Origin: Nostoc sp. NMS4
GTDB taxonomy: Bacteria > Cyanobacteriota > Cyanobacteriia > Cyanobacteriales > Nostocaceae
Assembly: GCF_017115095.1 (NCBI RefSeq)
Contig: NZ_JABXKI010000280.1
Coordinates: 1 to 41,771 of the forward strand
Direction of reading: 5' to 3'
Length of the DNA stretch: 41,771 nt
The notes under the pieces were generated by a model. The model searched no databases and had not been told where the DNA came from. It was given only the letters and a program-made list of their open reading frames with translations. Below are positions 33,383-41,680 of this stretch, one piece after another (the first letter of the stretch is position 1; each line of letters starts with the position of its first letter). The position numbers and the translations under genes were made by a program.

Positions 33383-33406
33383 TACAGCAGATTTCAAGTT
33401 GGCGAG
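33383..33406 (-). repeat. 24-bp dispersed repeat, inverted copy 3
   Basis: Reverse complement of the unit at 23248-23271 with one or two changes. Lies between mtfA-like and kdpB stops. Confidence 0.65.
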
Positions 33407-33468
33407 GTACACAAGGTAAGGGACGAATGAATGGCACTAAGATAAGCCCAAAGTCTTGTGTTGCCTCG

Positions 33469-33490
33469 TTCCCAGCCTCCAGGCTGGGAA
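33469..33490. repeat. Inverted repeat TTCCCAGCCT, likely kdpB terminator region
   Basis: Perfect ten-base arms TTCCCAGCCT and AGGCTGGGAA around CC, in a GCCTCGTTCCCAGCCTCCAG-type Nostoc repeat. It sits 28 bases beyond the kdpB stop, where kdpC would be expected to begin. Confidence 0.75.
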
Positions 33491-33518
33491 TGTATTACGA
33501 GAGGGCTGCTGCCTCTCA

Positions 33519-35624
33519 TTAAGCCAAGCCCACAAATGTAATCAGTACATCGATTAACTTAATGGCAATAAACGGCGCAATCACCCCACCTAAACCGTAA
33601 ATTAAGATATTGCGTTGGAGTAACTGATTAGCTGTCAGTGGTCTAAACCGCACACCCTTTAATGCCAAGGGAATCAAAGCGGGAATAATTAAAGCATTAT
33701 AAATCAGTGCTGAGAGTACAGCCGATTTAGGGCTAGTTAAATTCATAATATTAAGGCTTTGCAGGTTAGCAGCAACAAATATCACTGGGATAATTGCAAA
33801 GTATTTAGCAATATCATTGGCGATGGAAAATGTTGTCAATGCCCCGCGAGTAATCAACAATTGTTTACCAATACTAATGATATCGAGCAGCTTTGTAGGA
33901 TCGGAGTCCAAATCGACCATGTTGGCGGCTTCTTTGGCAGCTTGCGTTCCTGTATTCATTGCCACGCCGACATTAGCTTGGGCTAATGCTGGAGCATCAT
34001 TAGTTCCATCTCCCGTCATGGCGACCAGTTTACCTGCGGCTTGTTGCTGTTCAATGATACTGATTTTGTCTTCTGGTGTGGCTTCGGCGATGAAGTCATC
34101 AACCCCAGCTTCTTTGGCAATCACAGAGGTAGTTATTCGGTTGTCTCCAGTTAGCATGATGGTACGCACTCCTATCCGTCGCAGTTGCTCAAAGCGATCG
34201 CGGATACCAGGTTTAACTATATCTTTGAGATAAATAATCCCATAGATTTCGTTATCTAGGCTGACTGCTAAAGGTGTACCACCCAGGCGAGAAACTCGTT
34301 CGTAGGCAGCATCCAATTCTGGTGTATCACCTCCGTTGCGGAAACGGACAAATTCTTTAATGGCTTCTACTGCTCCCTTTCTGGCTTCATACCCACCGGG
34401 TAAGTTCGTGCCACTCATCCGGGTTTTGGCGGAAAAACTCACTCCTTCTGCTTGGCTGGAGTCAAAATCAAACCGCGCACCCAACTTTTCTGCCAGTCGA
34501 ACAATAGATTTACCTTCTGGTGTATTGTCAAAAACACTAGCAGCCCAGGCAACATTAGCAATTTCTGACATTGAATGACCGTTGAGGGGAATAAACTCTT
34601 CCGCCAGACGGTTGCCGAGGGTGATTGTACCTGTCTTATCAAGAAGTAAAGTGTTGACATCACCACAGGCTTCGATTGCTCGTCCTGATGTGGCAATAAC
34701 ATTAAATTGGGCAACTCGATCCATACCAGCAATACCGATAGTACTTAGTAAGCCGCCAATGGTGGTAGGAATTAACGCTACTAATAGAGCAATTAAAATT
34801 GGGACGCTGACTGGACTGTTGACATAGTAAGCAAGTGCAGGTAAGGTTACTACGACTAACAAAAACACTAAGCTGAGAACTGCCAACAATACCGTGAGGG
34901 CAATTTCATTGGGTGTTTTGCTACGTTCTGCCCCTTCTACCAAGGCAATCATTCGGTCAATAAAGCCTTTGCCTGGGTCAGTAGTGATGCGGATAATTAG
35001 TTCATCTGAGATAATCCGCGTTCCACCAGTAACAGAACTGGAAATATCAGAGCCTGATTCTTTTAATACTGGTGCGGATTCCCCAGTAATTGCCGATTCA
35101 TCCACTGAGGCAACACCCATGATTACTTCACCATCGGCGGGGATGATATCGCCAGCAACGACGTAGATGGTATCGCCCTGTTTAAGGCTGGTGGATGAAA
35201 CCTCACTAATTGTGCCATCGGCAGCAAGTTTTTTAGCGATCGCCTCTAACTTTGTTAACCGCAAGGCATCGGCTTGGGCTTTACCCCGTCCTTCTGCCAC
35301 TGCTTCGGCAAAATTGGCAAACCAAACTGTAAAGAATAAAATCCCCGATAATAAGGCGTTGAAAACTTGCGGGTTCTTTTGCAGGGCTGGGCCAAATAGG
35401 TTGGGATCGATCGTTAGCAATAGGATGATGATTGTCCCTACCCAAACCACAAATATTACTGGATTTTTGATTGCATACTTAGGGTTGAGCTTGACAAAAG
35501 CATCTCTAATTGCTCTTAAATACAGCAACTTGTTATTTGCCCTGGTCTTTTTACTTCTTTGGCGGCGATCGCCAGAACGAGAACTTGGCCGTCTAGCTTT
35601 GAAGTTAGTTGCCACTTGATTCAT
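33519..35624 (-). CDS. kdpB: Potassium-transporting P-type ATPase, subunit B
   Basis: 701-residue catalytic subunit of the Kdp high-affinity K+ pump. Seen: TGESAPVL (actuator domain), DKTGTIT with the phosphorylated Asp, TGDNRITTSVIAKEAGVDDF and MTGDGTNDAPALAQANVG (hinge). Full length; the basic Arg/Lys/Ser-rich N-terminus of about 40 residues is longer than in E. coli. The start at 35624 (MNQVATNFKARRPSS) is preferred; upstream in-frame codons to 35684 come from the repeat-bearing spacer. kdpA lies upstream on the same strand but 331 bases away, and no kdpC (or kdpG) follows before the convergent peptidase gene. Confidence 0.96.
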   Translation of the reverse strand: MNQVATNFKARRPSSRSGDRRQRSKKTRANNKLLYLRAIRDAFVKLNPKYAIKNPVIFVVWVGTIIILLLTIDPNLFGPALQKNPQVFNALLSGILFFTVWFANFAEAVAEGRGKAQADALRLTKLEAIAKKLAADGTISEVSSTSLKQGDTIYVVAGDIIPADGEVIMGVASVDESAITGESAPVLKESGSDISSSVTGGTRIISDELIIRITTDPGKGFIDRMIALVEGAERSKTPNEIALTVLLAVLSLVFLLVVVTLPALAYYVNSPVSVPILIALLVALIPTTIGGLLSTIGIAGMDRVAQFNVIATSGRAIEACGDVNTLLLDKTGTITLGNRLAEEFIPLNGHSMSEIANVAWAASVFDNTPEGKSIVRLAEKLGARFDFDSSQAEGVSFSAKTRMSGTNLPGGYEARKGAVEAIKEFVRFRNGGDTPELDAAYERVSRLGGTPLAVSLDNEIYGIIYLKDIVKPGIRDRFEQLRRIGVRTIMLTGDNRITTSVIAKEAGVDDFIAEATPEDKISIIEQQQAAGKLVAMTGDGTNDAPALAQANVGVAMNTGTQAAKEAANMVDLDSDPTKLLDIISIGKQLLITRGALTTFSIANDIAKYFAIIPVIFVAANLQSLNIMNLTSPKSAVLSALIYNALIIPALIPLALKGVRFRPLTANQLLQRNILIYGLGGVIAPFIAIKLIDVLITFVGLA

Positions 35625-35955
35625 AAATAAAGTTAGCAGTGATAAGTTAGGAGTTATAGGAACTTCTAATAAAAAAATATCCAACCTGTAGGATGCGTTA
35701 GTAACGCATCCTACGAAACCAGATAATTTATAAGATAAGGCAGGAGCCAGGAGGAAAAAAGTATGAATGAAAACTTTAGTTCTGGGTAATTACCCAGTTC
35801 AAAAATTAAAATAAGTACGAGACACGTAGTACAAGATATAAATAAACCTTTCTTGCTTCAATCTCACACTTTTAAGTCTGGGTTACTCCTCCCTGTTGCC
35901 TCCTGAATTATTTTTTGATATTTTCTTAATTTCAAACTTATAACTCATAACTTTT
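35625..35955. other. kdpA-kdpB spacer with palindromes
   Basis: An unusually long gap inside what is normally a tight operon. It contains a perfect palindrome at 35688-35714 (arms GTAGGATGCGTTA around G), a perfect 16-bp palindrome CTGGGTAATTACCCAG at 35782-35797, and AT-rich sequence with GGAGGAAAA near 35750. No gene was found on the minus strand. An eight-codon plus-strand frame at 35764 is probably meaningless. Confidence 0.6.
35688..35714. repeat. Dispersed palindrome GTAGGATGCGTTA
   Basis: Thirteen-base perfect arms around a single G. A well-known type of Nostoc intergenic repeat, here within the kdpA-kdpB spacer. Confidence 0.75.
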
Positions 35956-37641
35956 CTAACTGCCAGATGCTAGTTTCAAACCCTCAGCTATGGGGCCTAA
36001 AGCCAGAACGGGAAAGAAAGTCAATACTCCCAAAACCAGCGTCACTCCAGCCGTGATACTAGTAAATACTAGAGAATCAGTTCTTAAAGTAGCAGGGGTT
36101 TCTTCTACTTGTTGTTTGCGAGACATCCCGTCGGCTAGCAGTAAGATGGCAATCATCGGAATGTAGCGTCCTCCGATTAAGCTAACTAAAGTACTCAAGT
36201 TCCACCACAGGGTATTATCCCCCAACCCCTCTAAGCCCGAACCATTATTTGCTGCTGCTGAGGCATATTCATAAACTACTTGAGAAATACCGTGATAGCC
36301 AGGGTTGCTAATTCCAGATAGGGAGATGGGATAAGCTAAAGCGATCGCACTGGGAATCAAAACTAGAATTGGGTGAATCAACAGCACGACGCTAGCGAGG
36401 ACGATTTCTCGTTTTTCAATTTTGCGTCCTAAAAACTCTGGGGTACGTCCTGCCATTAGTCCAGTTAGGAAGACTGTGAGAATTAAGTAAAGAAATAAGT
36501 AAGCTGTTCCAATTCCCTGACCACCCCAGATAACCTTGATAAATAAATTAAAGAGAGTCGAAAATATTCCTTGTGGCATTAAAGAATCATGCATCCCATT
36601 CACAGCACCAGACATAGTAGCGGTAGTCATCACTGCCCAAAATGCCGTTTGTGACCAACCAAATCGAACTTCTTTGCCCTCTAAATTGGGCTGTTCTAAT
36701 CCAAAGGCGGTATTCACCAGAGGATTACCTTGCAGTTCTCCCACGGCTGTAATTCCCACTAGAATCACAAAAATCACAAACACCATCCAAAAAAGTAGCC
36801 AAGCTTGTTTGATGTTGTTGGCAAATATCCCGTAGGTGTAAATCAAGGCGGCTGGGATAGAAATCATGGCGAGCATTTCTATCAAGTTAGAAGCGCCATT
36901 GGGATTTTCAAAGGGGTGAGCTGAGTTGACGTTAAAAAAGCCGCCGCCGTTCTCGCCCAAAAGTTTGATTGCTTCAAAGGATGCCACCGGGCCTCTGGCC
37001 AGATATTGCGTCCCGCCTTCTAAGGTTGTCACATCCATAGTCCCAGCTAAGGTTTGTGGTACACCTGCTATCAGCAAGGCGATCGCACCAATAATCGAAA
37101 TCGGCAGCAATATTCGCGTAATTCCACGGACGAGATCGACGTAAAAGTTTCCCAGTCTTCTACCCGTCAATCCACGAATAAAGGCAATTCCCACGGCTAA
37201 CCCGGTGGCTGCGGAGGTGAACATCAAAAAGCCTAAAGCCGCTACCTGGCTAAAATAGCTTAAGGTTGTCTCACCTGCATAGTGCTGCTGGTCGGTATTT
37301 GTTACAAATGAAATCGTTGTATGCAGCAATACATCCCATTTGGTAGCACCAAATCCGTTGGGATTCCAGGGTAAAAGTCTCTGAAAATATATCAGAAAAT
37401 ATACTGAAATAGCCATAATCGTGTTGCAACACAGTATAGCCTGGATATACTGCCAACCCGTCATGTCATCTTTTCTCCGAACACCCGCAAGTACGAACAT
37501 ACTTCGCTCTATGGGGTTCATTAAAAAATCAAGCAGTGTTCTTTCTCCCAAAAAGACAGACGCTATATATTTTCCGAATAATGGAGTGATTGCTATGACA
37601 ATACACAGCGTTAAGCCAATTTGCAAAAAACCTTGTCCCAT
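35956..37641 (-). CDS. kdpA: Potassium-transporting ATPase, K+-binding subunit A
   Basis: 561-residue channel-like subunit that binds and conducts K+ in the Kdp complex. The four selectivity-filter loops are visible: [55 protein letters not shown] and [14 protein letters not shown]. About ten membrane helices. The start is taken at ATG 37641 ([13 protein letters not shown]), matching the family; a TTG at 37677 would add 12 residues. kdpB follows after 331 bases. A kdpF-like short peptide was not found. Regulatory DNA should lie in 37642-38181. Confidence 0.95.
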   Translation of the reverse strand: MGQGFLQIGLTLCIVIAITPLFGKYIASVFLGERTLLDFLMNPIERSMFVLAGVRRKDDMTGWQYIQAILCCNTIMAISVYFLIYFQRLLPWNPNGFGATKWDVLLHTTISFVTNTDQQHYAGETTLSYFSQVAALGFLMFTSAATGLAVGIAFIRGLTGRRLGNFYVDLVRGITRILLPISIIGAIALLIAGVPQTLAGTMDVTTLEGGTQYLARGPVASFEAIKLLGENGGGFFNVNSAHPFENPNGASNLIEMLAMISIPAALIYTYGIFANNIKQAWLLFWMVFVIFVILVGITAVGELQGNPLVNTAFGLEQPNLEGKEVRFGWSQTAFWAVMTTATMSGAVNGMHDSLMPQGIFSTLFNLFIKVIWGGQGIGTAYLFLYLILTVFLTGLMAGRTPEFLGRKIEKREIVLASVVLLIHPILVLIPSAIALAYPISLSGISNPGYHGISQVVYEYASAAANNGSGLEGLGDNTLWWNLSTLVSLIGGRYIPMIAILLLADGMSRKQQVEETPATLRTDSLVFTSITAGVTLVLGVLTFFPVLALGPIAEGLKLASGS

Positions 37642-38181
37642 AATATTTTGCGCTAAATTAAATTTAAGTGGTGGCAAGCCAATTCCAAGAAATATACTAA
37701 TTCTTACTCATAACTTTTTACTCAGTACTGGCTCAAGTCCCGCTACGGCTAAGATAACTCCTGAATATTTTTCAGTTCTGACTATTTTCCAGATACTTAT
37801 TAAAATTTTCCTTAAGAATATTTAATTTTAACTTTTAATTCATCTGTATCACTACTTAGGATTATTTGTTTATACAATACATTTTCCCAGTTTGCTACTT
37901 TTAAAGAAATCTTGAAGAAGAATTCAGAAGTCAGAATCAAGACGCTCGTGACGCTCTCTACGAACGCGAACAGCGTGTCGAAGACAGACGCTAAATGCTC
38001 CCGCTTGCTTCCCCGGAGGGGTACGCGGACTCCCTTGCCGCCGGCGCTATCGGCTTTTTCGCTCAGAATTCATGCTGAATTCTGACTCCTGAATTCTGTT
38101 CGATAAATTGCAGATAGCTCATAATTGGTGAATTAAATAGTTATACAGATTGAATAATCACGATTTTTTAGGAAATCATAA
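37642..38181. other. Divergent intergenic region with a dispersed-repeat block
   Basis: 540 bases between kdpA (minus) and the histidine kinase gene (plus). From 37919 to about 38100 it holds a composite repeat: GAATTCAGAA-type sequence at both ends and a GC-rich middle (CGCTCGTGACGCTCTCTACG, CCCCGGAGGGGTACGCGGAC) like other GC-rich repeats here. The rest is AT-rich and must contain both promoters. No coding frame on either strand looks real. Confidence 0.6.
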
Positions 38182-39285
38182 ATGACGATGTTAAGTCGAT
38201 TATTGACTATGAAAGAAGCTATAAATGAGCGGGGAAAGACTTATGGTCTAATAGCGATCGCCTTTGCGATCGTGATCGTACTGGAATATTTGACACCCCC
38301 TGAGTACGTATTTGGCTATCTCTACACAGGGACGATTTTATTAGCAGATTCTCGATTGAATCGGGGAGCAGTTTTGGGGATCACTCTTGCAGCTATCGGA
38401 TTAACATTGTTGAATTTGTTTGTTCCTGGGGGAGAAATGATTAATTCGCCAACCTTGGCAAATAGATTGATTGCAGTATTGGCTTTGTTGGTAACAGGTT
38501 GGTTAAGCGATCGCAACCACCGCAATGAAGAAGCGATCGCTTATACTCAAGCACAATTACGCTCTCAAGAACAACTAGCGATTATGCGTGAAGATTTTGT
38601 TTCTACCCTAACGCATGATTTGAAAACACCCCTATTAGGAGCAATTGAAACGCTGAAATATTTTCAAAATGAGCAATTTGGTGAAATCACGCCAATGCAA
38701 GCAAAAGTCTTGCAAACAATGGCTCGTAGTCATCAGAGTACACTGCAATTAGTGCAAACACTTTTAGATGTATACCGCAATGATGCCGAAGGGCTGAAAC
38801 TACAGAAATCGCCAGTTGACTTGGTGACAATAGCAGAGGAGATCGTCGCTACCCTGACTGAACTAGCGAAAACCCGCCAGGTTTATATTTCTCTGCACTA
38901 TGGCGAATCAGATTTTCGCAGCTTTCTCTGGGTAAACGGCGATTCTTTGCAACTTGGGCGAGTCTTCAGCAATCTCCTGAGTAATGGCATAAACCATACC
39001 CCTCGTGGCGGTAAAGTGGAAGTAGTATTTGAAGGTTATTCTAGCGATCAAGTGGTAAAAATACTCGATACAGGTTCCGGCATTACCGAAAAAGAGTTAC
39101 CTCACTTATTTGAGAGATTTTATCAAGGAAATAGCGATCGCCACGTCTCCGGCTCTGGACTAGGGCTTTATTTGACCAGGCAAATTATTACTGCTCATGG
39201 GGGTACAATTTGGGCAGAGAATCGCTCACCACGCGGCGCACTGTTTGGTTTCCGACTCCCTGCTTGTCCACCACCGGGGAGTTGA
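38182..39285 (+). CDS. Membrane sensor histidine kinase
   Basis: 367-residue kinase. Four membrane helices occupy residues 20-110 with almost no periplasmic loops, suggesting an intramembrane or membrane-state sensor. A short coiled coil follows, then a HisKA dimerisation domain with His145 (STLTHDLKTPLLGA) and an ATPase domain: N box LLSNGINHTP, G1 DTGSGI, F box LFERFY and G2 GSGLGLYLT. The response regulator gene follows after 96 bases. Although beside kdpA, it lacks the KdpD and USP domains, so it is not KdpD. Linkage of a HisKA kinase to a NarL-type regulator is a little unusual. Confidence 0.92.
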   Translation: MTMLSRLLTMKEAINERGKTYGLIAIAFAIVIVLEYLTPPEYVFGYLYTGTILLADSRLNRGAVLGITLAAIGLTLLNLFVPGGEMINSPTLANRLIAVLALLVTGWLSDRNHRNEEAIAYTQAQLRSQEQLAIMREDFVSTLTHDLKTPLLGAIETLKYFQNEQFGEITPMQAKVLQTMARSHQSTLQLVQTLLDVYRNDAEGLKLQKSPVDLVTIAEEIVATLTELAKTRQVYISLHYGESDFRSFLWVNGDSLQLGRVFSNLLSNGINHTPRGGKVEVVFEGYSSDQVVKILDTGSGITEKELPHLFERFYQGNSDRHVSGSGLGLYLTRQIITAHGGTIWAENRSPRGALFGFRLPACPPPGS

Positions 39286-39291
39286 GAAATC

Positions 39292-39326
39292 AATTAAAAA
39301 TTAAAAATTAAAAATTAAAAATTAAA
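39292..39326. repeat. Tandem heptamer repeat (AATTAAA)5
   Basis: Five exact copies of AATTAAA immediately after the kinase stop, in the kinase-regulator gap. Confidence 0.85.
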
Positions 39327-39359
39327 TAACTTTTGCCTCCTGCCCCCTGCTTCCTAACC

Positions 39360-39387
39360 AATGACAAATGACAAATAACAAATGACA
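39360..39387. repeat. Heptamer repeat (AATGACA) containing a start codon
   Basis: Four copies of AATGACA (one with AATAACA). The last copy provides the ATG at 39382 of the response regulator. An ATG in the first copy (39361) would give only MTNDK and then a stop. There is no ordinary ribosome binding site. Confidence 0.8.
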
Positions 39388-40056
39388 AAAATCTTACTAG
39401 TTGAAGATGATGAATTATTTCGGCTTGGTTTACGGATGCGGTTGCAACAAGAAAGCAGTTTGGAGATTGTCGCAGAAGCAGAAGATGGGGAGCAAGCTGT
39501 AGAATTAGCAAATCGCTATCCCTTGGATTTGGTCTTGCTGGATGTAGGTTTACCGGGAATTGGCGGGATTGAGGCTTGTCGCCAAATCAAGGAGAAGCAC
39601 CCAAATTTACCAATTCTAGTTTTAACGTCTCGTTCTGAAAAACCCCTGATTTCGCGGTTAATTGCTGCCGGGGCGCAAGGTTACTGCCTTAAGGGTATTC
39701 CGGCTGAGTCTTTGATATTAGCAGTGCGATCGGTTGCTGCGGGCGCTTCTTGGTGGGATCAAACGGCAACAACTGAAATTAGAGCCGCTTTTGAGGGCAA
39801 TTCGATGGCGGTGGAGTCTACAAAAACTGAAGAATTTTTAGAAAATCCTTTAACGAAGCGGGAGCAAGAAATTTTAGCACTGGTAGCAGCTGGCAAAAGC
39901 AATCAAGAAATTGCTGAAATTCTCTACATTGCCCCTGGTACAGTGCGGGTTCATGTTCATGCTATTTTACAAAAACTAGAAGTACGCGATCGCACTCAAG
40001 CCGCAGTCTTAGCGATCCAAAAAGGATTGGTAGCACCAGAATTGTTAATTAATTAG
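39382..40056 (+). CDS. NarL/FixJ-family response regulator
   Basis: 224-residue two-domain DNA-binding regulator. The receiver domain has the acidic pocket (LLVEDDE), phospho-acceptor Asp54 (LVLLDVGLPGIGG), the Thr in LVLTSRSE and the Lys in GYCLKG. After a short linker a LuxR-type helix-turn-helix follows at about 157-217 (LTKREQEILALVAAGKSNQE, then GTVRVHVHAILQKL). It probably accepts phosphate from the kinase encoded just upstream. The start codon lies inside a heptamer repeat array. Targets unknown. Confidence 0.94.
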   Translation: MTKILLVEDDELFRLGLRMRLQQESSLEIVAEAEDGEQAVELANRYPLDLVLLDVGLPGIGGIEACRQIKEKHPNLPILVLTSRSEKPLISRLIAAGAQGYCLKGIPAESLILAVRSVAAGASWWDQTATTEIRAAFEGNSMAVESTKTEEFLENPLTKREQEILALVAAGKSNQEIAEILYIAPGTVRVHVHAILQKLEVRDRTQAAVLAIQKGLVAPELLIN

Positions 40057-40075
40057 ATTTATTGGGGAATGAGGC

Positions 40076-40096
40076 AGTTAACAGTTAACAGTTAAC
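40076..40096. repeat. Heptamer repeat (AGTTAAC)3
   Basis: Three exact tandem copies just after the response regulator stop. AGTTAAC contains the palindrome GTTAAC, so the array may fold. The remaining bases to 40312 show nothing recognised and hold the promoter of the next pair. Confidence 0.8.
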
Positions 40097-40312
40097 GGGA
40101 CTTAGACAAAAATTAAGCCCAAATGTAGCCCAAACTAGCTTTATAATCAGCAAATACGTCACGATTAAGAGTCATAATTTTAATGTAAAACAGGCTTGAT
40201 ACCATGCTTTGACACGATTTTTTTGGACTTCAGTTTATTTAAAATACGCTGTATCTATTTGCTTAAGTGATATGATTTTAAAATCAGTAAAATTGGTGCT
40301 ATTTATTAAATA

Positions 40313-40756
40313 ATGATTCCTGAGTTTGATGAAAACGGTAATCTACCACCAGGGATACATTTTGGCGGTTGGAAAGAGTTTAAAGAGAGGTTTGGATATA
40401 CAGATAAACGAATGCAAATGATTCAAGGGATAGAAGCGGTAATGGCAGAATTAAAAACTGCTGGATGCAGAACTTTTTATATTAATGGCTCATTCGTAAC
40501 AAACGAACCGAAGCCGCGAGATTTTGATTGTTGCTGGGATAGGGATGATGTTGATATAGACTACCTCAGACAAAATGCACCGCTAATATTAAAGTTTTAT
40601 GACAGTACAGCACAGAAAGCCAGGTATCGAGGGGAAATTTATCCATCCGACCAACCCGTGGATGAGTCTACAATATCAATAGAGTTTTTTCAGCGCGATA
40701 GAAAACAAAATCGTAAGGGTATTGTAGCTATTAACTTATTGGAGTGGGAGCCATGA
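40313..40756 (+). CDS. DUF6932 family protein (probable nucleotidyltransferase-like toxin)
   Basis: 147-residue protein matching DUF6932 in layout: MIPEFDENGNLPPGIHFGGW at the N-terminus, then the nucleotidyltransferase-like INGSFVTNEPKPRDFDCCWD (G-S-x-x-T ... D-x-D-x-x-W), AQKARYRGEIYPSDQ and a C-terminal ISIEFFQRDRKQNRKGIV. The G-S and D-F-D residues resemble the active site of minimal nucleotidyltransferases such as MNT/MenA toxins. The gene overlaps the next by ATGA at 40753-40756, indicating translational coupling. Likely the toxin-type member of a two-gene module; function is inference. Confidence 0.85.
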   Translation: MIPEFDENGNLPPGIHFGGWKEFKERFGYTDKRMQMIQGIEAVMAELKTAGCRTFYINGSFVTNEPKPRDFDCCWDRDDVDIDYLRQNAPLILKFYDSTAQKARYRGEIYPSDQPVDESTISIEFFQRDRKQNRKGIVAINLLEWEP

Positions 40757-41280
40757 TTAAAAATGATAAACAACTGGCATATTCCAAAGAATGGGCAGAA
40801 AAATTTGCTGAAGCTAACCTGACTTTAAGGGCGAATGAAGAAAAGCGATTAAAAGACCCGGATGGCTGGCAGTTAATTCAAGATTCTAACGATGCGTTGC
40901 GGCAGAAATTATTGGATGAAATAACGGAATATGAAGCATTAATTGCTCATGACCCTGAGCAACCAATTGTGCTATCAATAGAAAATCTTGATTATTTACC
41001 CGACTTATTAATTAAAGCCAGGATAGCAATGAAGCTGACTCAGAAAGAATTAGCAGCATTTTGTCAGCGGACTGAAGAAGAAATTAAATCTTTTGAAGAT
41101 AAGAATTATCACAATGCTAGCTTCCTAGATTTTGCCAACGGACTTGATGTATTAGGGATTAAGCTTGTAAATGGCAAGTTTGTTGCCAAAATGGATGATT
41201 TTTACAAGCAAAGATTAATGAATATACGTCGAGAATCACATTTAGATAGCGATTTGAGTGGTATGAAAGCTGTTTCTTAA
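40753..41280 (+). CDS. XRE-family antitoxin-like DNA-binding protein
   Basis: 175-residue protein. The N-terminal half is helical and charged (KNDKQLAYSKEWAEKFAEA), of the type found in HigA-like antitoxins. The C-terminal half has a helix-turn-helix: LIKARIAMKLTQKELAAFCQ, then a second helix with SFEDKNYHNASFLDFANGLD. It starts at ATG 40753 with GGAGTGGGAG upstream, overlapping the stop of the DUF6932 gene. Expected to neutralise that protein and repress the operon. Confidence 0.87.
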   Translation: MIKNDKQLAYSKEWAEKFAEANLTLRANEEKRLKDPDGWQLIQDSNDALRQKLLDEITEYEALIAHDPEQPIVLSIENLDYLPDLLIKARIAMKLTQKELAAFCQRTEEEIKSFEDKNYHNASFLDFANGLDVLGIKLVNGKFVAKMDDFYKQRLMNIRRESHLDSDLSGMKAVS

Positions 41281-41383
41281 TGATTCAATGAGCAACTATA
41301 TATTGTTGGTCAGATTTATCAATCTTGGCAGGAAGACCCCATACGAAACGAAGTGAAGCGTAGCGGAATGAGTGGGTACTTCA
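41281..41383. other. Short spacer with dispersed repeat
   Basis: Contains CGAAACGAAGTGAAGCGTAG-type GC-rich dispersed repeat near 41343-41376, between the convergent antitoxin and DUF4058 fragment. Confidence 0.45.
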
Positions 41384-41668
41384 CTAGCCTATAGAAGATT
41401 TTCCCAACCGTTTGTACATCCACTCTGTATCCGTATCACTCAATACTGGTGGAGGTGGAAGTTGGGTGTAGTCTATCGATAAATCATACCCAGCTTCGTC
41501 ATAGATATCATTCAGCACGGCTTGCAACTCCAGTACAGCATCGGGGTCGCCTTCGCGGAGGGGAACGGGTATCGTTGGGAGAGTATCTTGTAACTTCACA
41601 GGCCACACGTCGATTACTCCAGACCCAGCCCGCGTTAAGCTGATCAAGTAGGGAACATCTGGAAGACG
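41384..41668 (-). pseudogene. C-terminal fragment of a DUF4058 family gene
   Basis: The minus-strand frame from about 41668 reads RLPDVPYLISLTRAGSGVID, then LPTIPVPLREGDPDAVLELQ, then DIYDEAGYDLSIDYTQLPPP, matching the last third of DUF4058, a common cyanobacterial family of about 250 residues. It is cut by a TAG at 41681-41683 and has no ATG (only TTG 41647). The upstream sequence is unrelated, so I infer truncation by insertion. Confidence 0.75.
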
Positions 41669-41680
41669 GGGGTGGGTGAA

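Noticed and set aside
35764..35790. Eight-codon plus-strand ORF after GGAGGAAAAAAGT
   Set aside because: Good ribosome binding site but ends in a palindrome, lies antisense in the kdp spacer and is too short to support.
37421..37825. 134-codon plus-strand frame overlapping the kdpA start
   Set aside because: Antisense to conserved kdpA codons for half its length and without family features.
38182..40056. Kinase and regulator next to kdpA as KdpD and KdpE
   Set aside because: The kinase lacks the KdpD N-terminal and USP domains and the regulator has a LuxR-type, not OmpR-type, DNA-binding domain.
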